Assembly (NCBI GenBank): GCA_964478225.1
Contig: CAYZHM010000003.1
Location: 62,001 to 126,000 of the forward strand
Direction: 5' to 3'
DNA: 64,000 bases
Origin: CAYZHM01 sp964478225
Lineage (GTDB): Bacteria; Pseudomonadota; Alphaproteobacteria; Micavibrionales; Micavibrionaceae
The notes below the pieces were generated by a model, which had not been told where the DNA came from, made no database searches, and worked only from the letters and a program-made list of their open reading frames with translations. Positions 41,914-50,899 of the stretch are shown here, piece after piece. Both the position numbers and the translations under genes were made by a program. The stretch's first letter is position 1, and the number at the start of each line of letters is the position of its first letter.

Positions 41914-41943
41914 GTGTGCAGAAAAAATGATTTTCCTGCACAC
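41914..41943. other. Strong inverted repeat upstream of flagellin
   Basis: GTGTGCAG (41914-41921) and CTGCACAC (41936-41943) form a perfect 8-bp stem, extended inward by A:T pairs, 82 nt upstream of the flagellin start. Without a T-run directly after it on either strand it may be an operator or leader hairpin rather than a terminator. Confidence 0.45.
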
Positions 41944-41965
41944 AAACACCTAATGAATTGAGGAA

Positions 41966-42008
41966 TAAAAGAAAAAAGAGGAGCCGATGAAAATTAATTA
42001 ATCGGCTC
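41966..42008 (-). terminator. Intrinsic terminator of the 79-aa gene
   Basis: GAGCCGAT (41981-41988) pairs with ATCGGCTC (42001-42008) over a 12-nt AT loop; on the minus strand CTCTTTTTTCTTTT follows. It lies 10 nt past the stop of the small gene and isolates it from the flagellin gene. Confidence 0.85.
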
Positions 42009-42018
42009 ACCCGCGATC

Positions 42019-42258
42019 TTAAAGACCTAAATGGGGCTTGTAGTTAACCTGGCGAGGGGCTCCCTCGCGAGTAACATGCTTTGCACCTGGTGAATTATTC
42101 GCATAACGCGCATTCATTTCAGCCACGAAGCCTGCTGAAACCTCTTCATTAATGGCCTCATCTTTTCTTTTCCAGCCACTACCAAGCTTGCTATCAATCT
42201 CACTAACAGCAGTTTCAACATCATCCAAAACATGACCATCATAAAGTTCAACTGACAT
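42019..42258 (-). CDS. Small hypothetical protein, 79 aa
   Basis: Preceded by AAGGAGG with a 10-nt gap, and followed by its own terminator, so expression as a single gene is well supported. Acidic N-terminal half (ELYDGHVLDDVETAVSEIDS), then SGWKRKDEAIN and a basic Asn/Pro-rich C-terminus. No signal peptide, no membrane segment, no family recognised. The 181 nt upstream is AT-rich with two imperfect inverted repeats (42331-42361 and 42377-42399). Confidence 0.7.
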   Translation of the reverse strand: MSVELYDGHVLDDVETAVSEIDSKLGSGWKRKDEAINEEVSAGFVAEMNARYANNSPGAKHVTREGAPRQVNYKPHLGL

Positions 42259-42439
42259 AATTTTACCCCTCCTTAAAAGTTAAAATAGTAACAATTAGAA
42301 CAACTTTCTTGAAAAGTACCAAAACTCGTCACAAAAATGCAATAAAAAATATCATTTTTGTAATTTTATTACTCATTTGCACACACAAAAGTGTTGTGCA
42401 GCGCACATTGTAAACACAGGAGGATGCTATAACGTATGT

Positions 42440-43828
42440 CTAGATATGAATCGGGCGCTTATCAACCGCAAGCGCCGCTTCCTTAACGACCTCGCTCAAA
42501 GTCGGGTGTGAGTGGCATGTGCGCGCAATATCCTCAGCTGTACCCTGAAACTCCATCACAGCAACAACCTCAGCCATTAACTCACCCACATTGGGCCCAA
42601 TCATATGAGCGCCGAGCACGCGATCTGTCTTGGCATCGGCCAAAATTTTCACGAATCCATCGGTCATGCCCATTGCCCGAGCGCGCCCATTCGCCATAAA
42701 CGGAAACTTGCCGGCATTATATTGGACACCCTCGTCCTTAAGCTGTTCTTCGGTCTTGCCGACATTCGCAACCTCAGGCCATGTATAAACCACACCAGGG
42801 ATCATGCCGTAATCAATATGCCCGGTCTGTCCGGCCAACATCTCCGCCAAAATAACACCTTCATCTTCGGCCTTGTGCGCGAGCATCGGCCCGGCGATCA
42901 CATCACCTATGGCATAAATCCCCGGAACAGAGCTTTGGAAATGCGCATCCACCTTCACACGTCCGCGCTCATCCAAAGCCACGCCAGCCTTCTCCAAACC
43001 AAGCTTATCAGTATACGCCTTACGCCCAATCGCCATAAGAACAACATCCGCGCTTAACTTTTCACCAGCGCCTCCGGCCGCGGGCTCGACCATCAAATCA
43101 ACGCCCTGCCCGTTGGATTTTGCCTTCGTCACCTTGCTCGACAGCTTAAATTCCATGCCTTGCTTTTTGAAAATCTTCAAAGCTTCTTTGCGAATTTCAC
43201 CGTCCATGCCCGGCAAAATATTATCCATAAATTCTACAACTGTGACCTTCGCTCCCAAACGGCGATACACCGTTCCAAGCTCAAGGCCAATCACACCACC
43301 GCCAATCACCACCATGGTTTTCGGCACTTCGGAAAGCTCCAATGCGCCCGTCGATGAAACCACGCGCTTCTCATCTATATCAATACCGGGAAGCGAAATG
43401 ACATCTGATCCTGTCGCAATAACTATGGTCTTACACGCGTAAGTCTCGGCGCCAACCTTGACCTTACCGGCCGCAACAATCTCTCCATGCCCTTTCAAGT
43501 GATCGATTTTGTTCTTTTTGAACAAAAACTCGATCCCCTTGGTATTGGCCTCAACAACCTCATCTTTAAAGGCCATCATCTTAGCCAAATCAAGTTTGGG
43601 GCTCACTTCAATACCGATATGCTCAAAATGCTTCTCGGCATCCTCAAACTTCTCAGAAGAATGCAACATGGCTTTCGAAGGGATACAGCCAATATTCAGA
43701 CATGTTCCGCCCAGAGTTTCGCGCTTTTCCACGCATGCGACCTTCATCCCAAGCTGCGCACAGCGTATCGCACATACATAGCCCCCAGGCCCTGCCCCAA
43801 TCACAATAACATCGTAGTTTTCAGCCAT
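42440..43828 (-). CDS. lpdA: Dihydrolipoyl dehydrogenase (E3)
   Basis: 462-residue FAD enzyme that reoxidises dihydrolipoyl groups of 2-oxoacid dehydrogenases using NAD+. N-terminal FAD motif VIVIGAGPGGYVCA, redox disulfide GGTCLNIGCIPSK, NAD-binding MVVIGGGVIGLELG and the C-terminal active-site His-Glu segment HSHPTLSEVV. It belongs with sucA and sucB but is separated from them by two plus-strand genes, so it needs its own promoter. Confidence 0.97.
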   Translation of the reverse strand: MAENYDVIVIGAGPGGYVCAIRCAQLGMKVACVEKRETLGGTCLNIGCIPSKAMLHSSEKFEDAEKHFEHIGIEVSPKLDLAKMMAFKDEVVEANTKGIEFLFKKNKIDHLKGHGEIVAAGKVKVGAETYACKTIVIATGSDVISLPGIDIDEKRVVSSTGALELSEVPKTMVVIGGGVIGLELGTVYRRLGAKVTVVEFMDNILPGMDGEIRKEALKIFKKQGMEFKLSSKVTKAKSNGQGVDLMVEPAAGGAGEKLSADVVLMAIGRKAYTDKLGLEKAGVALDERGRVKVDAHFQSSVPGIYAIGDVIAGPMLAHKAEDEGVILAEMLAGQTGHIDYGMIPGVVYTWPEVANVGKTEEQLKDEGVQYNAGKFPFMANGRARAMGMTDGFVKILADAKTDRVLGAHMIGPNVGELMAEVVAVMEFQGTAEDIARTCHSHPTLSEVVKEAALAVDKRPIHI

Positions 43829-43912
43829 TTTTTGTGAGTATCCTTCTTACAAATTGCCTTTATTCTTTGTCTTTGTATGTACATCAAGCACAATGAAAAA
43901 AATAGATGAATA

Positions 43913-43940
43913 TTGACTTAAAAGAACAATTTCTTATAGG
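43913..43940 (+). promoter_or_regulatory. Sigma-70-like promoter
   Basis: TTGACT (43913-43918), 16-nt spacer, TATAGG (43935-43940), 45 nt before the start at 43985. It lies in the 156-nt divergent gap with lpdA. Confidence 0.45.
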
Positions 43941-43984
43941 ATCCAAGGCTTATACATAAAAAATAGATAGAACACGGCGGGAAG

Positions 43985-45010
43985 ATGGGTTCAACCAGTT
44001 ACGTATATCATGCTCAAGCAAGCAAGCTCTTAGGCGACAAGGTTCACGCTTATGGCGTCCCTCCTATGGTGATTGACGGCAAAGAGTACCCTGCCGAACC
44101 AGAATACGGCGCTTGCTTTGCCAATGCTGGCGATCTCTATCACTACCGCGGGCTCCTCATGCAGATGGATGGCTTTCATCTTATTCCAAACGTGCAGAGA
44201 AATTTTGAATATGCAACATTTGGCCTTACCGCAGAGGATCCAAAAGTTCGCCAGAATTATATGGTTCGCATGCGTTTTGAATATGCCAAACATGCAGGGA
44301 AACGTCAGCCACGTGATACATCCATGGGCATCAAAAGCAGTGGTAAAGATATCCGCCGTATTGAGATGGAAACTCATATCGGCCGTTCAACGCAGCTGGG
44401 TATGGCTCTCCGAAAAATACAGGCGCAATACAACGATGTTTTGCCGGAAGAACTATCGTCTTTAAAGAAAAACCATCTAAGAGTAAGCAGTGTAACAGCT
44501 GTAAAGCGTGCGGGCTTTAATGCCCTTCATGTGTTACCAGATTATGATGCCTGCGTAACGCTTTTGTTGTCACAAGATTTCTGTGCAACTTCGACACCGC
44601 GCATGTACCAGCCCAACCAAAGATCTAAATTGGATATAGTCGGACAGCGTTTTGAAGGAGAAAGTGAAGCGGTGAGCCTGTATTCTCCAATCAAAGACCT
44701 AACTCCAGGAGAAGTCGATGAAATCATGCAGGCCTCATTGACAAAAATCCAAAATTACCTGGAAAACTCGACTGTCATAAGGCCTATCGAATGCAACCTC
44801 AGCAAGGTAGAACAGGCAGATGACTTTGTGAACAACAGTACATACATTCCCGGTCAACATGAGGTCTTACACCCCGGCGACTATGCCGGGAGAGCAAATG
44901 GAAGACTGACCGCAGCTTTCCGCGAACTATTTAGAGGGCTACCATCCGCAGATAAAGTCCATGACATATCTGAAAGATTTGTAGCGCGCCCCCAACCTAC
45001 CGCAGCTTAG
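43985..45010 (+). CDS. Unknown protein, 341 aa
   Basis: No signal peptide or membrane segment. The N-terminus reads MGSTSYVYHAQASKLLGDK; the protein is mixed alpha/beta with several Tyr and His. GGCGGGAAG stands before ATG, a moderate ribosome binding site. I recognise no family. It is the first gene of a two-gene unit with the deaminase-fold gene (1-nt gap), both inserted on the opposite strand between lpdA and sucB. Confidence 0.65.
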   Translation: MGSTSYVYHAQASKLLGDKVHAYGVPPMVIDGKEYPAEPEYGACFANAGDLYHYRGLLMQMDGFHLIPNVQRNFEYATFGLTAEDPKVRQNYMVRMRFEYAKHAGKRQPRDTSMGIKSSGKDIRRIEMETHIGRSTQLGMALRKIQAQYNDVLPEELSSLKKNHLRVSSVTAVKRAGFNALHVLPDYDACVTLLLSQDFCATSTPRMYQPNQRSKLDIVGQRFEGESEAVSLYSPIKDLTPGEVDEIMQASLTKIQNYLENSTVIRPIECNLSKVEQADDFVNNSTYIPGQHEVLHPGDYAGRANGRLTAAFRELFRGLPSADKVHDISERFVARPQPTAA

Positions 45011-45011
45011 A

Positions 45012-45845
45012 ATGCACGCAAATACGATCATCAGCCATATGCAAACCGCCGTTGAAGCGGCGCAAACGAGCGAGCACCCAGACAGCAAAGTTGGCTCCTG
45101 CATTGTGGGAGACGGCTGGCAATTCTCCAGCCCCAACTTCTGGCCACAGCCCATACAAGATAAAATTGGGGCCGGTATCAGGGTCGGCAATTCATCCGGT
45201 ACCATCCATGCGGAAACTGCCTGCTTGCTCCTCACCCCAAACGCGACATATGGCGCATCAATGTTCTCAACCGATCCGTCTTGCCCGAACTGCGCCAAGA
45301 ACATGGCCGAGGCCGGCATCAAACATCTCTATATCGACCACAAAGGTTTCGAAAAATATTTTCACCAAAAGCGTATGGCAGATTTTGAAACCCTCACTCT
45401 TGAAATTTGTACCGCTGCCGGGATAGGTGTAACGCGCGTCTTTCGCAAAGAAGGGCGACTGGAAGAAATCATCGCTCCCGGAAATCCCGACCATGTTGAA
45501 GATTTTAGCCCGCATTTCGCTTCATGCGTCGCAAATGGCAAAGAACTCAAAGTCTATGGTGGGGCCAGCACAGGGCTTATCGCCCCTGACCCATATGAAG
45601 ACAGCAAATATAATCTCCTAATGCAGCCACTCAATCGCCTTTTAATGATACTCGCCAAAGACGGTCTAAAACCGGCCCCGGTTTCCTTTATCTCCAGCCG
45701 CGTGCCTACATCGCGCGAGCTCGTCAACTTCATCGGGGCGGGATATGACACAATGCAGATCCTGGACAAAACAGAGGGCCGCGATCCAGAAAGCCTGGTC
45801 GCATTCAATACCCTTCAGGAAAAAAATATTTTAAACGTCAAGTAG
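45012..45845 (+). CDS. Cytidine/deoxycytidylate deaminase-fold protein
   Basis: 277 residues. The zinc-dependent deaminase motif is complete: H66-A-E68 in TIHAETACLL and C91-P-N-C94 in DPSCPNCAKNMAEAGI, followed by the strand KHLYID. dCMP/riboflavin-type deaminases share this arrangement. The C-terminal half (about 145-277) extends beyond the minimal deaminase and is unrecognised. ATG lies one base after the stop of the preceding gene, so translation is probably coupled. It overlaps the end of convergent sucB by 15 bp. Free nucleotide, base or nucleic acid substrate cannot be told. Confidence 0.75.
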   Translation: MHANTIISHMQTAVEAAQTSEHPDSKVGSCIVGDGWQFSSPNFWPQPIQDKIGAGIRVGNSSGTIHAETACLLLTPNATYGASMFSTDPSCPNCAKNMAEAGIKHLYIDHKGFEKYFHQKRMADFETLTLEICTAAGIGVTRVFRKEGRLEEIIAPGNPDHVEDFSPHFASCVANGKELKVYGGASTGLIAPDPYEDSKYNLLMQPLNRLLMILAKDGLKPAPVSFISSRVPTSRELVNFIGAGYDTMQILDKTEGRDPESLVAFNTLQEKNILNVK

Positions 45846-47015
45846 GAGACGCTGAGGATCTTCAAGCGCCTGCTTGATGCGCACCAGCGACGTCACAGCC
45901 TCTCGTCCGTCAACAATGCGGTGATCGTAAGACAACGCCAGATACATCATCGGCCGCGCTTTGATTTCACCATTCGGCATTACCATCGGACGCTGCACGA
46001 TATTATGCATGCCCAAAATCGCAGACTGCGGCGCATTCAAAATCGGCGTCGACATCATCGAACCGAAAATCCCACCATTGGTAATGGTAAACGTTCCGCC
46101 GGTCATCTCATCAATCGAGATCTTGCCGTCACGCGCACGCGTTCCTAGGTCAACAATCTTGGCTTCAATTTCCGCCATCGACATCTGGTCCGCATCACGA
46201 AGAACCGGAACCACAAGACCTTGCGGCGCAGAAACCGCCACGCCGATGTCATAGTAGTTTTTGTAAATGATATCCGTTCCATCAATTTCGCCATTCACAG
46301 CCGGAAACTCTTTAAGCGCCTGAATAGCCGCCTTCACGAAGAACGACATAAAGCCCAACTTGATACCATGCTTCTTCTCAAAGCTGTCTTTGTACTGCGC
46401 GCGCAGATCCATAACCGCAGTCATGTCGACTTCATTGAACGTGGTAAGCATCGCTGCTGTGTTCTGAGCTTCTTTCAAACGCTTGGCGATCACCTGACGC
46501 AGCTTGGTCATTTTCACACGCTCTTCACGTGGCCCGGTCTCACGCGGAGCAGAAACCTTTGCCGGCGCAGGAGCAGCAGCCCCACCGCCACTCAAATAAT
46601 TCTGAACATCTTCTTTATTAATGCGTCCACTGCTCGCAACCTGCGAAGGCTGCACATTATTGTCATCCATCATCTTGCGTGCAGACGGCGATGTTTTTGC
46701 AGACTCGATTGAAACGACAGGCGCGGCCTTAGGCACTTCTTTTTTAGCCTCAACAGGCTTCGGCGCATCATTCGCAACCGCACCCACATTTAGCTCACCC
46801 AAAATGGCGCCAACTTCAACAGTCTCGCCCTCACCAACAGTAATCTTCGCAATGACGCCATCCGACGGCGCGTTCACTTCCAAGGTGACCTTGTCCGTTT
46901 CAAGCTCTACAATCGGCTCATCAGCTTTGACAGCCTCGCCTTCTTTTTTCAGCCATTGGGCAACAGTTGCCTCGGAAACAGATTCACCCAGTGTTGGAAC
47001 CACGATTTGCGTCAT
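45831..47015 (-). CDS. sucB: 2-oxoglutarate dehydrogenase E2, dihydrolipoyl succinyltransferase
   Basis: 394 residues from the ATG at 47015, which has GGTG 6 nt upstream; an ATG three codons earlier is also possible. Lipoyl domain with lipoylated Lys in ELETDKVTLEV; an Ala/Pro linker; the E3-binding domain (SPSARKMMDDNNVQPSQV); and a catalytic domain ending in SYDHRIVDGREAV (HxxxDG). Transfers the succinyl group to CoA. Its partner sucA lies 3.9 kb upstream beyond thiamine genes. Confidence 0.96.
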   Translation of the reverse strand: MTQIVVPTLGESVSEATVAQWLKKEGEAVKADEPIVELETDKVTLEVNAPSDGVIAKITVGEGETVEVGAILGELNVGAVANDAPKPVEAKKEVPKAAPVVSIESAKTSPSARKMMDDNNVQPSQVASSGRINKEDVQNYLSGGGAAAPAPAKVSAPRETGPREERVKMTKLRQVIAKRLKEAQNTAAMLTTFNEVDMTAVMDLRAQYKDSFEKKHGIKLGFMSFFVKAAIQALKEFPAVNGEIDGTDIIYKNYYDIGVAVSAPQGLVVPVLRDADQMSMAEIEAKIVDLGTRARDGKISIDEMTGGTFTITNGGIFGSMMSTPILNAPQSAILGMHNIVQRPMVMPNGEIKARPMMYLALSYDHRIVDGREAVTSLVRIKQALEDPQRLLLDV

Positions 47016-47095
47016 ATTGATCACCGTTTTTAATTATTTATATTTTTCAGCAACTATTTACGCATATATCACCGGGAATTCAAGAGTCGAAACAA

Positions 47096-48004
47096 TTAAA
47101 AATGCGACCACCCGGTATGTTGGAACTGCAGCTTTCCGCCATTTTTATCATAAACATTCACACCAGATTCTTTCGTAAATCTTCCGATAATCTGCGCCCC
47201 TGCGATTGTATGACCCTGCGGCACCGCCATCAGCAATCGATAATCATCGCCCCCAGTCAAAAGCTGCTCTACTGAAACAGCTTGCGACTCTATAAGCACC
47301 CTCGCCTGATCAGAAAACTGAATATCTTCTACCTTTATATGCGCCCCGATGCCGGAGCTTTTACAGATATGAGTAAGATCAGCAATCAATCCATCCGAAA
47401 CATCAATCGCCGCATGAACAGGGTCAGATAAAAACTCCACCTCTGGCTTGTAATATTTTTCGACAAAAAATTCATCATGGTCTGTTTTTAAACGGCCGCG
47501 CAAAACCTCCAGCCCTATCCACGCATCACCAACGGGACCACTGAGGACAATATCATCTCCAACCTTCGCCCCGCTGCGCTTCCATGCCTTCCCCTTTTCA
47601 ACCAGCCCCATCGCAGTAATCGAAATCGACAAAGGACCATCGATCGAGGTTGTGTCCCCGCCACTGCAAAAAATACCAAAGGCCTTTTGATCGTTGATCA
47701 ATGCTGACGTAAACTCCTTGAACCACTCTTCAGAGGGTTTTGAAGGCAATGCAAGATTAAGCTGATAACAAAACGGCTTTGCCCCCATGGCTGCCAAATC
47801 CGAAACGTTGACCCGCAGCGCTTTGCACGCAATATCGCCAGGCAAAGCATCGGCAAAAAAATGCGTCCCGGCATTCAGCGTATCCGAGGTTACAACCAAC
47901 TCATGCCCTTCTGGAATTTCCAAAACCGCCGCATCATTATCAAAAGAAACTTTTTCTTCGCTCAGCAACTGAAAATATTTGGCGATGATGTCGAACTCAT
48001 TCAT
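47096..48004 (-). CDS. thiL: Thiamine-monophosphate kinase
   Basis: 302 residues. ATG at 48004 overlaps the thiD stop as ATGA. Makes thiamine diphosphate from thiamine monophosphate and ATP. DNDAAVLEI, the ATP-binding segment ALRVNVSDLAAMGAKP and the TGGDDYRLLMAVP motif are those of PurM-fold ThiL. It is placed next to sucB, whose complex needs thiamine diphosphate in SucA. Confidence 0.93.
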   Translation of the reverse strand: MNEFDIIAKYFQLLSEEKVSFDNDAAVLEIPEGHELVVTSDTLNAGTHFFADALPGDIACKALRVNVSDLAAMGAKPFCYQLNLALPSKPSEEWFKEFTSALINDQKAFGIFCSGGDTTSIDGPLSISITAMGLVEKGKAWKRSGAKVGDDIVLSGPVGDAWIGLEVLRGRLKTDHDEFFVEKYYKPEVEFLSDPVHAAIDVSDGLIADLTHICKSSGIGAHIKVEDIQFSDQARVLIESQAVSVEQLLTGGDDYRLLMAVPQGHTIAGAQIIGRFTKESGVNVYDKNGGKLQFQHTGWSHF

Positions 48005-48735
48005 GACTTCCACCCATGATGAACCGGCCCATGCCCTAGCCCAACACCCAATTCATCCGCATGTTGCAAAGCGCCAGTTAAGTAAGTTTTTGCGCTTTGA
48101 ATTGCCGATTGCAAATCCTCGCCCATCGCCAGATAAGCGGCAGTCGCCGACGACAACGTGCATCCCGTTCCATGGGTATTTTTGGTATCCACACGCGGCG
48201 CAGAAAATTCATAGCGCTGCCCACCCACAACCAAAATATCAACCGCCTGATCACCATCATCATGCCCGCCCTTTAAAAGCACAGGAACATCAACATCACC
48301 CAAAATCTTCGCCTCTGCTTTATTGGGTGTAACGAGTGAAGCCAACGGCACCAACTCACTTTTCAAAACAGCAATCGCATCATCAGAAATTAATGTGTCC
48401 CCACTCGTTGCCACCATCACCGGATCAAGAACAATGTGCGCAGGCTTATACCGGCGCAAACATTCAGCAATCGCAAGAATAATCTCCGCATTCGCTGTCA
48501 TCCCTATCTTGACTGCATCAACGCTTATGTCCTCAAAGACCATCTCAATTTGTTTGCGCACAAAATCCGCGGATACCGCCTCAAATCCGCTTACTCCTTT
48601 GGTATTTTGTGCCGTCAGCGCTGTAATCGCCGCCATACCGTAACACCCGAGCGCCGCAAAGGTTTTAAGATCGGCCTGAATTCCCGCCCCACCCGACGGA
48701 TCAGACCCTGCAATAGAGAGAACATTTGGGATCAT
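48001..48735 (-). CDS. thiD: Hydroxymethylpyrimidine (phosphate) kinase
   Basis: 244 residues, ribokinase-like. Substrate loop AGSDPSGGAGIQADLK, and the anion-hole GTGC in NTHGTGCTLSSA that acts at the gamma-phosphate. Phosphorylates HMP to HMP-PP, the pyrimidine half of thiamine. Gap of 16 nt to the isochorismatase-like gene upstream. The C-terminus ends in a His/Gly-rich segment. Confidence 0.95.
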   Translation of the reverse strand: MIPNVLSIAGSDPSGGAGIQADLKTFAALGCYGMAAITALTAQNTKGVSGFEAVSADFVRKQIEMVFEDISVDAVKIGMTANAEIILAIAECLRRYKPAHIVLDPVMVATSGDTLISDDAIAVLKSELVPLASLVTPNKAEAKILGDVDVPVLLKGGHDDGDQAVDILVVGGQRYEFSAPRVDTKNTHGTGCTLSSATAAYLAMGEDLQSAIQSAKTYLTGALQHADELGVGLGHGPVHHGWKS

Positions 48736-48751
48736 GACCAGACTTTAGCAA

Positions 48752-49450
48752 TTAATGGACGGCAAGGCCATGTTCTTCAACAGACGCCGCAGCCATATAG
48801 CCTAAAAGCTGGGTGGAGGATGCAAGAAAAGCACCTTTCTTCTTCATATATTTTGCAGCCTCAACGGTTCCCGGCGGATATATAAAATTGCCAGTTCCAA
48901 TGGCATCAACAAGAACACAGACATTGAATTTCTTCTTCAATGCACTTTCAACGCTGCTACCAACGCAGTGACCGGCATTGACCCCGGAAACAATCAGGGT
49001 TTTAATCCCACGCCCCTTCAGAAGGTTCAACAAATCCGTATCACGAAAAACATCATTCCTGTATTTCGCCATTGTAATATCATCCTGATCGGGGCAAACT
49101 TGATAAAATCCGCCACGATGCAGAGATGGATCGCTCAAGGAATAATCATCATCGCCACACTGGGCAAAATAAGCAAAAATATGAAGTATGCGGTTGCTTT
49201 TAAAAGCCGGAATGATCGTTTGGGCAAGAGAGGCAGCAACATTCTCTGTCTCCTCATTCCCTTGAGCACCGAGACGATCTCCAGCATAGGAAGGATCACA
49301 AAACTGACGCTGAACATCAATAACGAGATGGGCGCATTCCGCATAGTTCGGCTGGCTGGCTGCAAAAAAGTCATGAAATGAGCTAGACGCAGCTTTGTGC
49401 CCCCAAAATCTCATATAAGGATAAACCCAATCTTTGAGTATATGCGTCAT
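48752..49450 (-). CDS. Isochorismatase-like cysteine hydrolase
   Basis: 232 residues from the ATG at 49450, which overlaps the thiE stop as ATGA. The Asp-Lys-Cys triad of the family is present: Asp in VIDVQRQF, Lys in MAKYRNDVF, and Cys in NAGHCVGSS. Members cleave amides or vinyl ethers. Placement inside a thiE-x-thiD-thiL run suggests a role in thiamine metabolism or repair, such as hydrolysis of a damaged intermediate; this is inference. Confidence 0.85.
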   Translation of the reverse strand: MTHILKDWVYPYMRFWGHKAASSSFHDFFAASQPNYAECAHLVIDVQRQFCDPSYAGDRLGAQGNEETENVAASLAQTIIPAFKSNRILHIFAYFAQCGDDDYSLSDPSLHRGGFYQVCPDQDDITMAKYRNDVFRDTDLLNLLKGRGIKTLIVSGVNAGHCVGSSVESALKKKFNVCVLVDAIGTGNFIYPPGTVEAAKYMKKKGAFLASSTQLLGYMAAASVEEHGLAVH

Positions 49451-50079
49451 GACTGTGGGTATAAGCCACAACTGCGCAATATGTCAATAAATTTTCTTGT
49501 TGCTGCTTCAGGATCCACGGCCTCGCTTATACTCCGCATCATCGCCACTCCATCCGCACCAGCCTCAATGACTGCCGCTGCGTTCTCTGGCGTAATCCCG
49601 CCGATCCCCACAACCGGAACCGGCGACAATTTTACAAGCGCCGCAAACTTTTCTGCGCCAAGCACAGGTTTCCCTTTGTCTGTTTTGGTTTCATAGAAAG
49701 GCCCCGTTCCGATATAATCAACCACTGCCGGATCAACGGCCTTAATCTGCTCTTCAGTAAACGCCGTCACACCGATAATTTTATCCGGCCCTAAAATCGC
49801 CCGCGCCTTGGCCGCATCCATATCCCCCTGCCCCAGATGAACCCCATCCGCATCAATGCCCTTCGCAATATAGACATGATCGTTGATAAGAAGAGGAACA
49901 GACAATTGCGCCGCTTTCATTCGCCGGGCATTTTCGAGGGCATCATTAGATTTGTCGCGCAACTGCACCATGGTCACACCACCACGCACCGCCGCCAATG
50001 TGACATCAACCGGGTCACGGCCAGCGCATAAAGAAGGATCACAAACGAAATAAGGAGAAAGATTTAAATTTTTGAGCAT
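49447..50079 (-). CDS. thiE: Thiamine-phosphate synthase
   Basis: About 210 residues from the ATG at 50079 (MLKNLNLSPYF); a longer frame from 50124 is possible but its N-terminus is not family-like. Joins HMP-PP and thiazole phosphate into thiamine phosphate. Conserved motifs GVTMVQLRDK, GVHLGQGDMD, GTGPFYETKTDKG and VVGIGGITPENA are seen. First gene of the thi run; no TPP riboswitch precedes it. Confidence 0.93.
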   Translation of the reverse strand: MLKNLNLSPYFVCDPSLCAGRDPVDVTLAAVRGGVTMVQLRDKSNDALENARRMKAAQLSVPLLINDHVYIAKGIDADGVHLGQGDMDAAKARAILGPDKIIGVTAFTEEQIKAVDPAVVDYIGTGPFYETKTDKGKPVLGAEKFAALVKLSPVPVVGIGGITPENAAAVIEAGADGVAMMRSISEAVDPEAATRKFIDILRSCGLYPQS

Positions 50080-50152
50080 TTCAAAACGTTTAACATGAAA
50101 CACAACCAAAAAAAACTTGCACATCTGTTTATGATTATGTTAAATTATTTCA

Positions 50153-50899
50153 ATGAATTTGAAGACCCTTACAAAGCCCTTTAAGAGAGCGATTGCAACA
50201 CTCGGAATAGGAAATCCTCATACGGGATACGACAATTCCGAAGCAGCCTTAATGATGGCAGGTGTAAAACCAGTTGGTATTTTTGGCGACACGCAAATAA
50301 CAGCCCAACTACAAATCGCAATACATAAAGGAAACATCATTGTTGCTGGCGAGTTTCCTTTCAAACAAATATATCGAGTTTACTGCAAGCATGATGAATT
50401 AGAAAAAGCAAAACAGGCAATTAATTCTTTAAAAGGCGGGGAACGATCCGAGATATATAATTTTACAATTGCTAATGTTTATGAAGGGTGGTCTCCCGGC
50501 CCCGAGGAAAAAGACCTCGAAGAGGGAAAACTAACTTTTATCGACTTTGAAATGGAATCTACAATTTTTGTTTTGGCTCAAAAAGACAAAATAAAAGATG
50601 CGCACGAATTAATTATTTTATACTACAATGACATCTTCGAAAGTCCCTATATATCAGCCGAAAGACGCCGACAATTGCAATCTACGGAATGGGAAGAGGG
50701 CAGCGCTTTGGTAGGAAAAATTTTAGGCTTCACAGACAATGACATTGCCTGGTTCAACGGCGAGAAATACCAAAACCCCGTAATAAAAGGGTTGATGACA
50801 TATACAAACGACTGGCGGCAAACAATTCGTCAAGAAATCATGCTCGAAGACGCCGAAGACCGTTTTTCAGGCTTAAAATCACCCGAAAATAATCTCTAA
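50153..50899 (+). CDS. Hypothetical protein, 248 aa
   Basis: Unrecognised, AT-rich soluble protein with a basic N-terminus (MNLKTLTKPFKRAI), then FGDTQITAQLQIAIHKGN and a long helical acidic half. Divergent from thiE and convergent with sucA, with a 4-bp stop overlap. Base composition differs from the suc genes, suggesting later arrival. Confidence 0.6.
   Translation: MNLKTLTKPFKRAIATLGIGNPHTGYDNSEAALMMAGVKPVGIFGDTQITAQLQIAIHKGNIIVAGEFPFKQIYRVYCKHDELEKAKQAINSLKGGERSEIYNFTIANVYEGWSPGPEEKDLEEGKLTFIDFEMESTIFVLAQKDKIKDAHELIILYYNDIFESPYISAERRRQLQSTEWEEGSALVGKILGFTDNDIAWFNGEKYQNPVIKGLMTYTNDWRQTIRQEIMLEDAEDRFSGLKSPENNL

Noticed and set aside
50080..50152. TPP riboswitch in front of thiE
   Set aside because: No CTGAGA or GAACCTGATCTGG-type element is present in the gap or the thiE leader.
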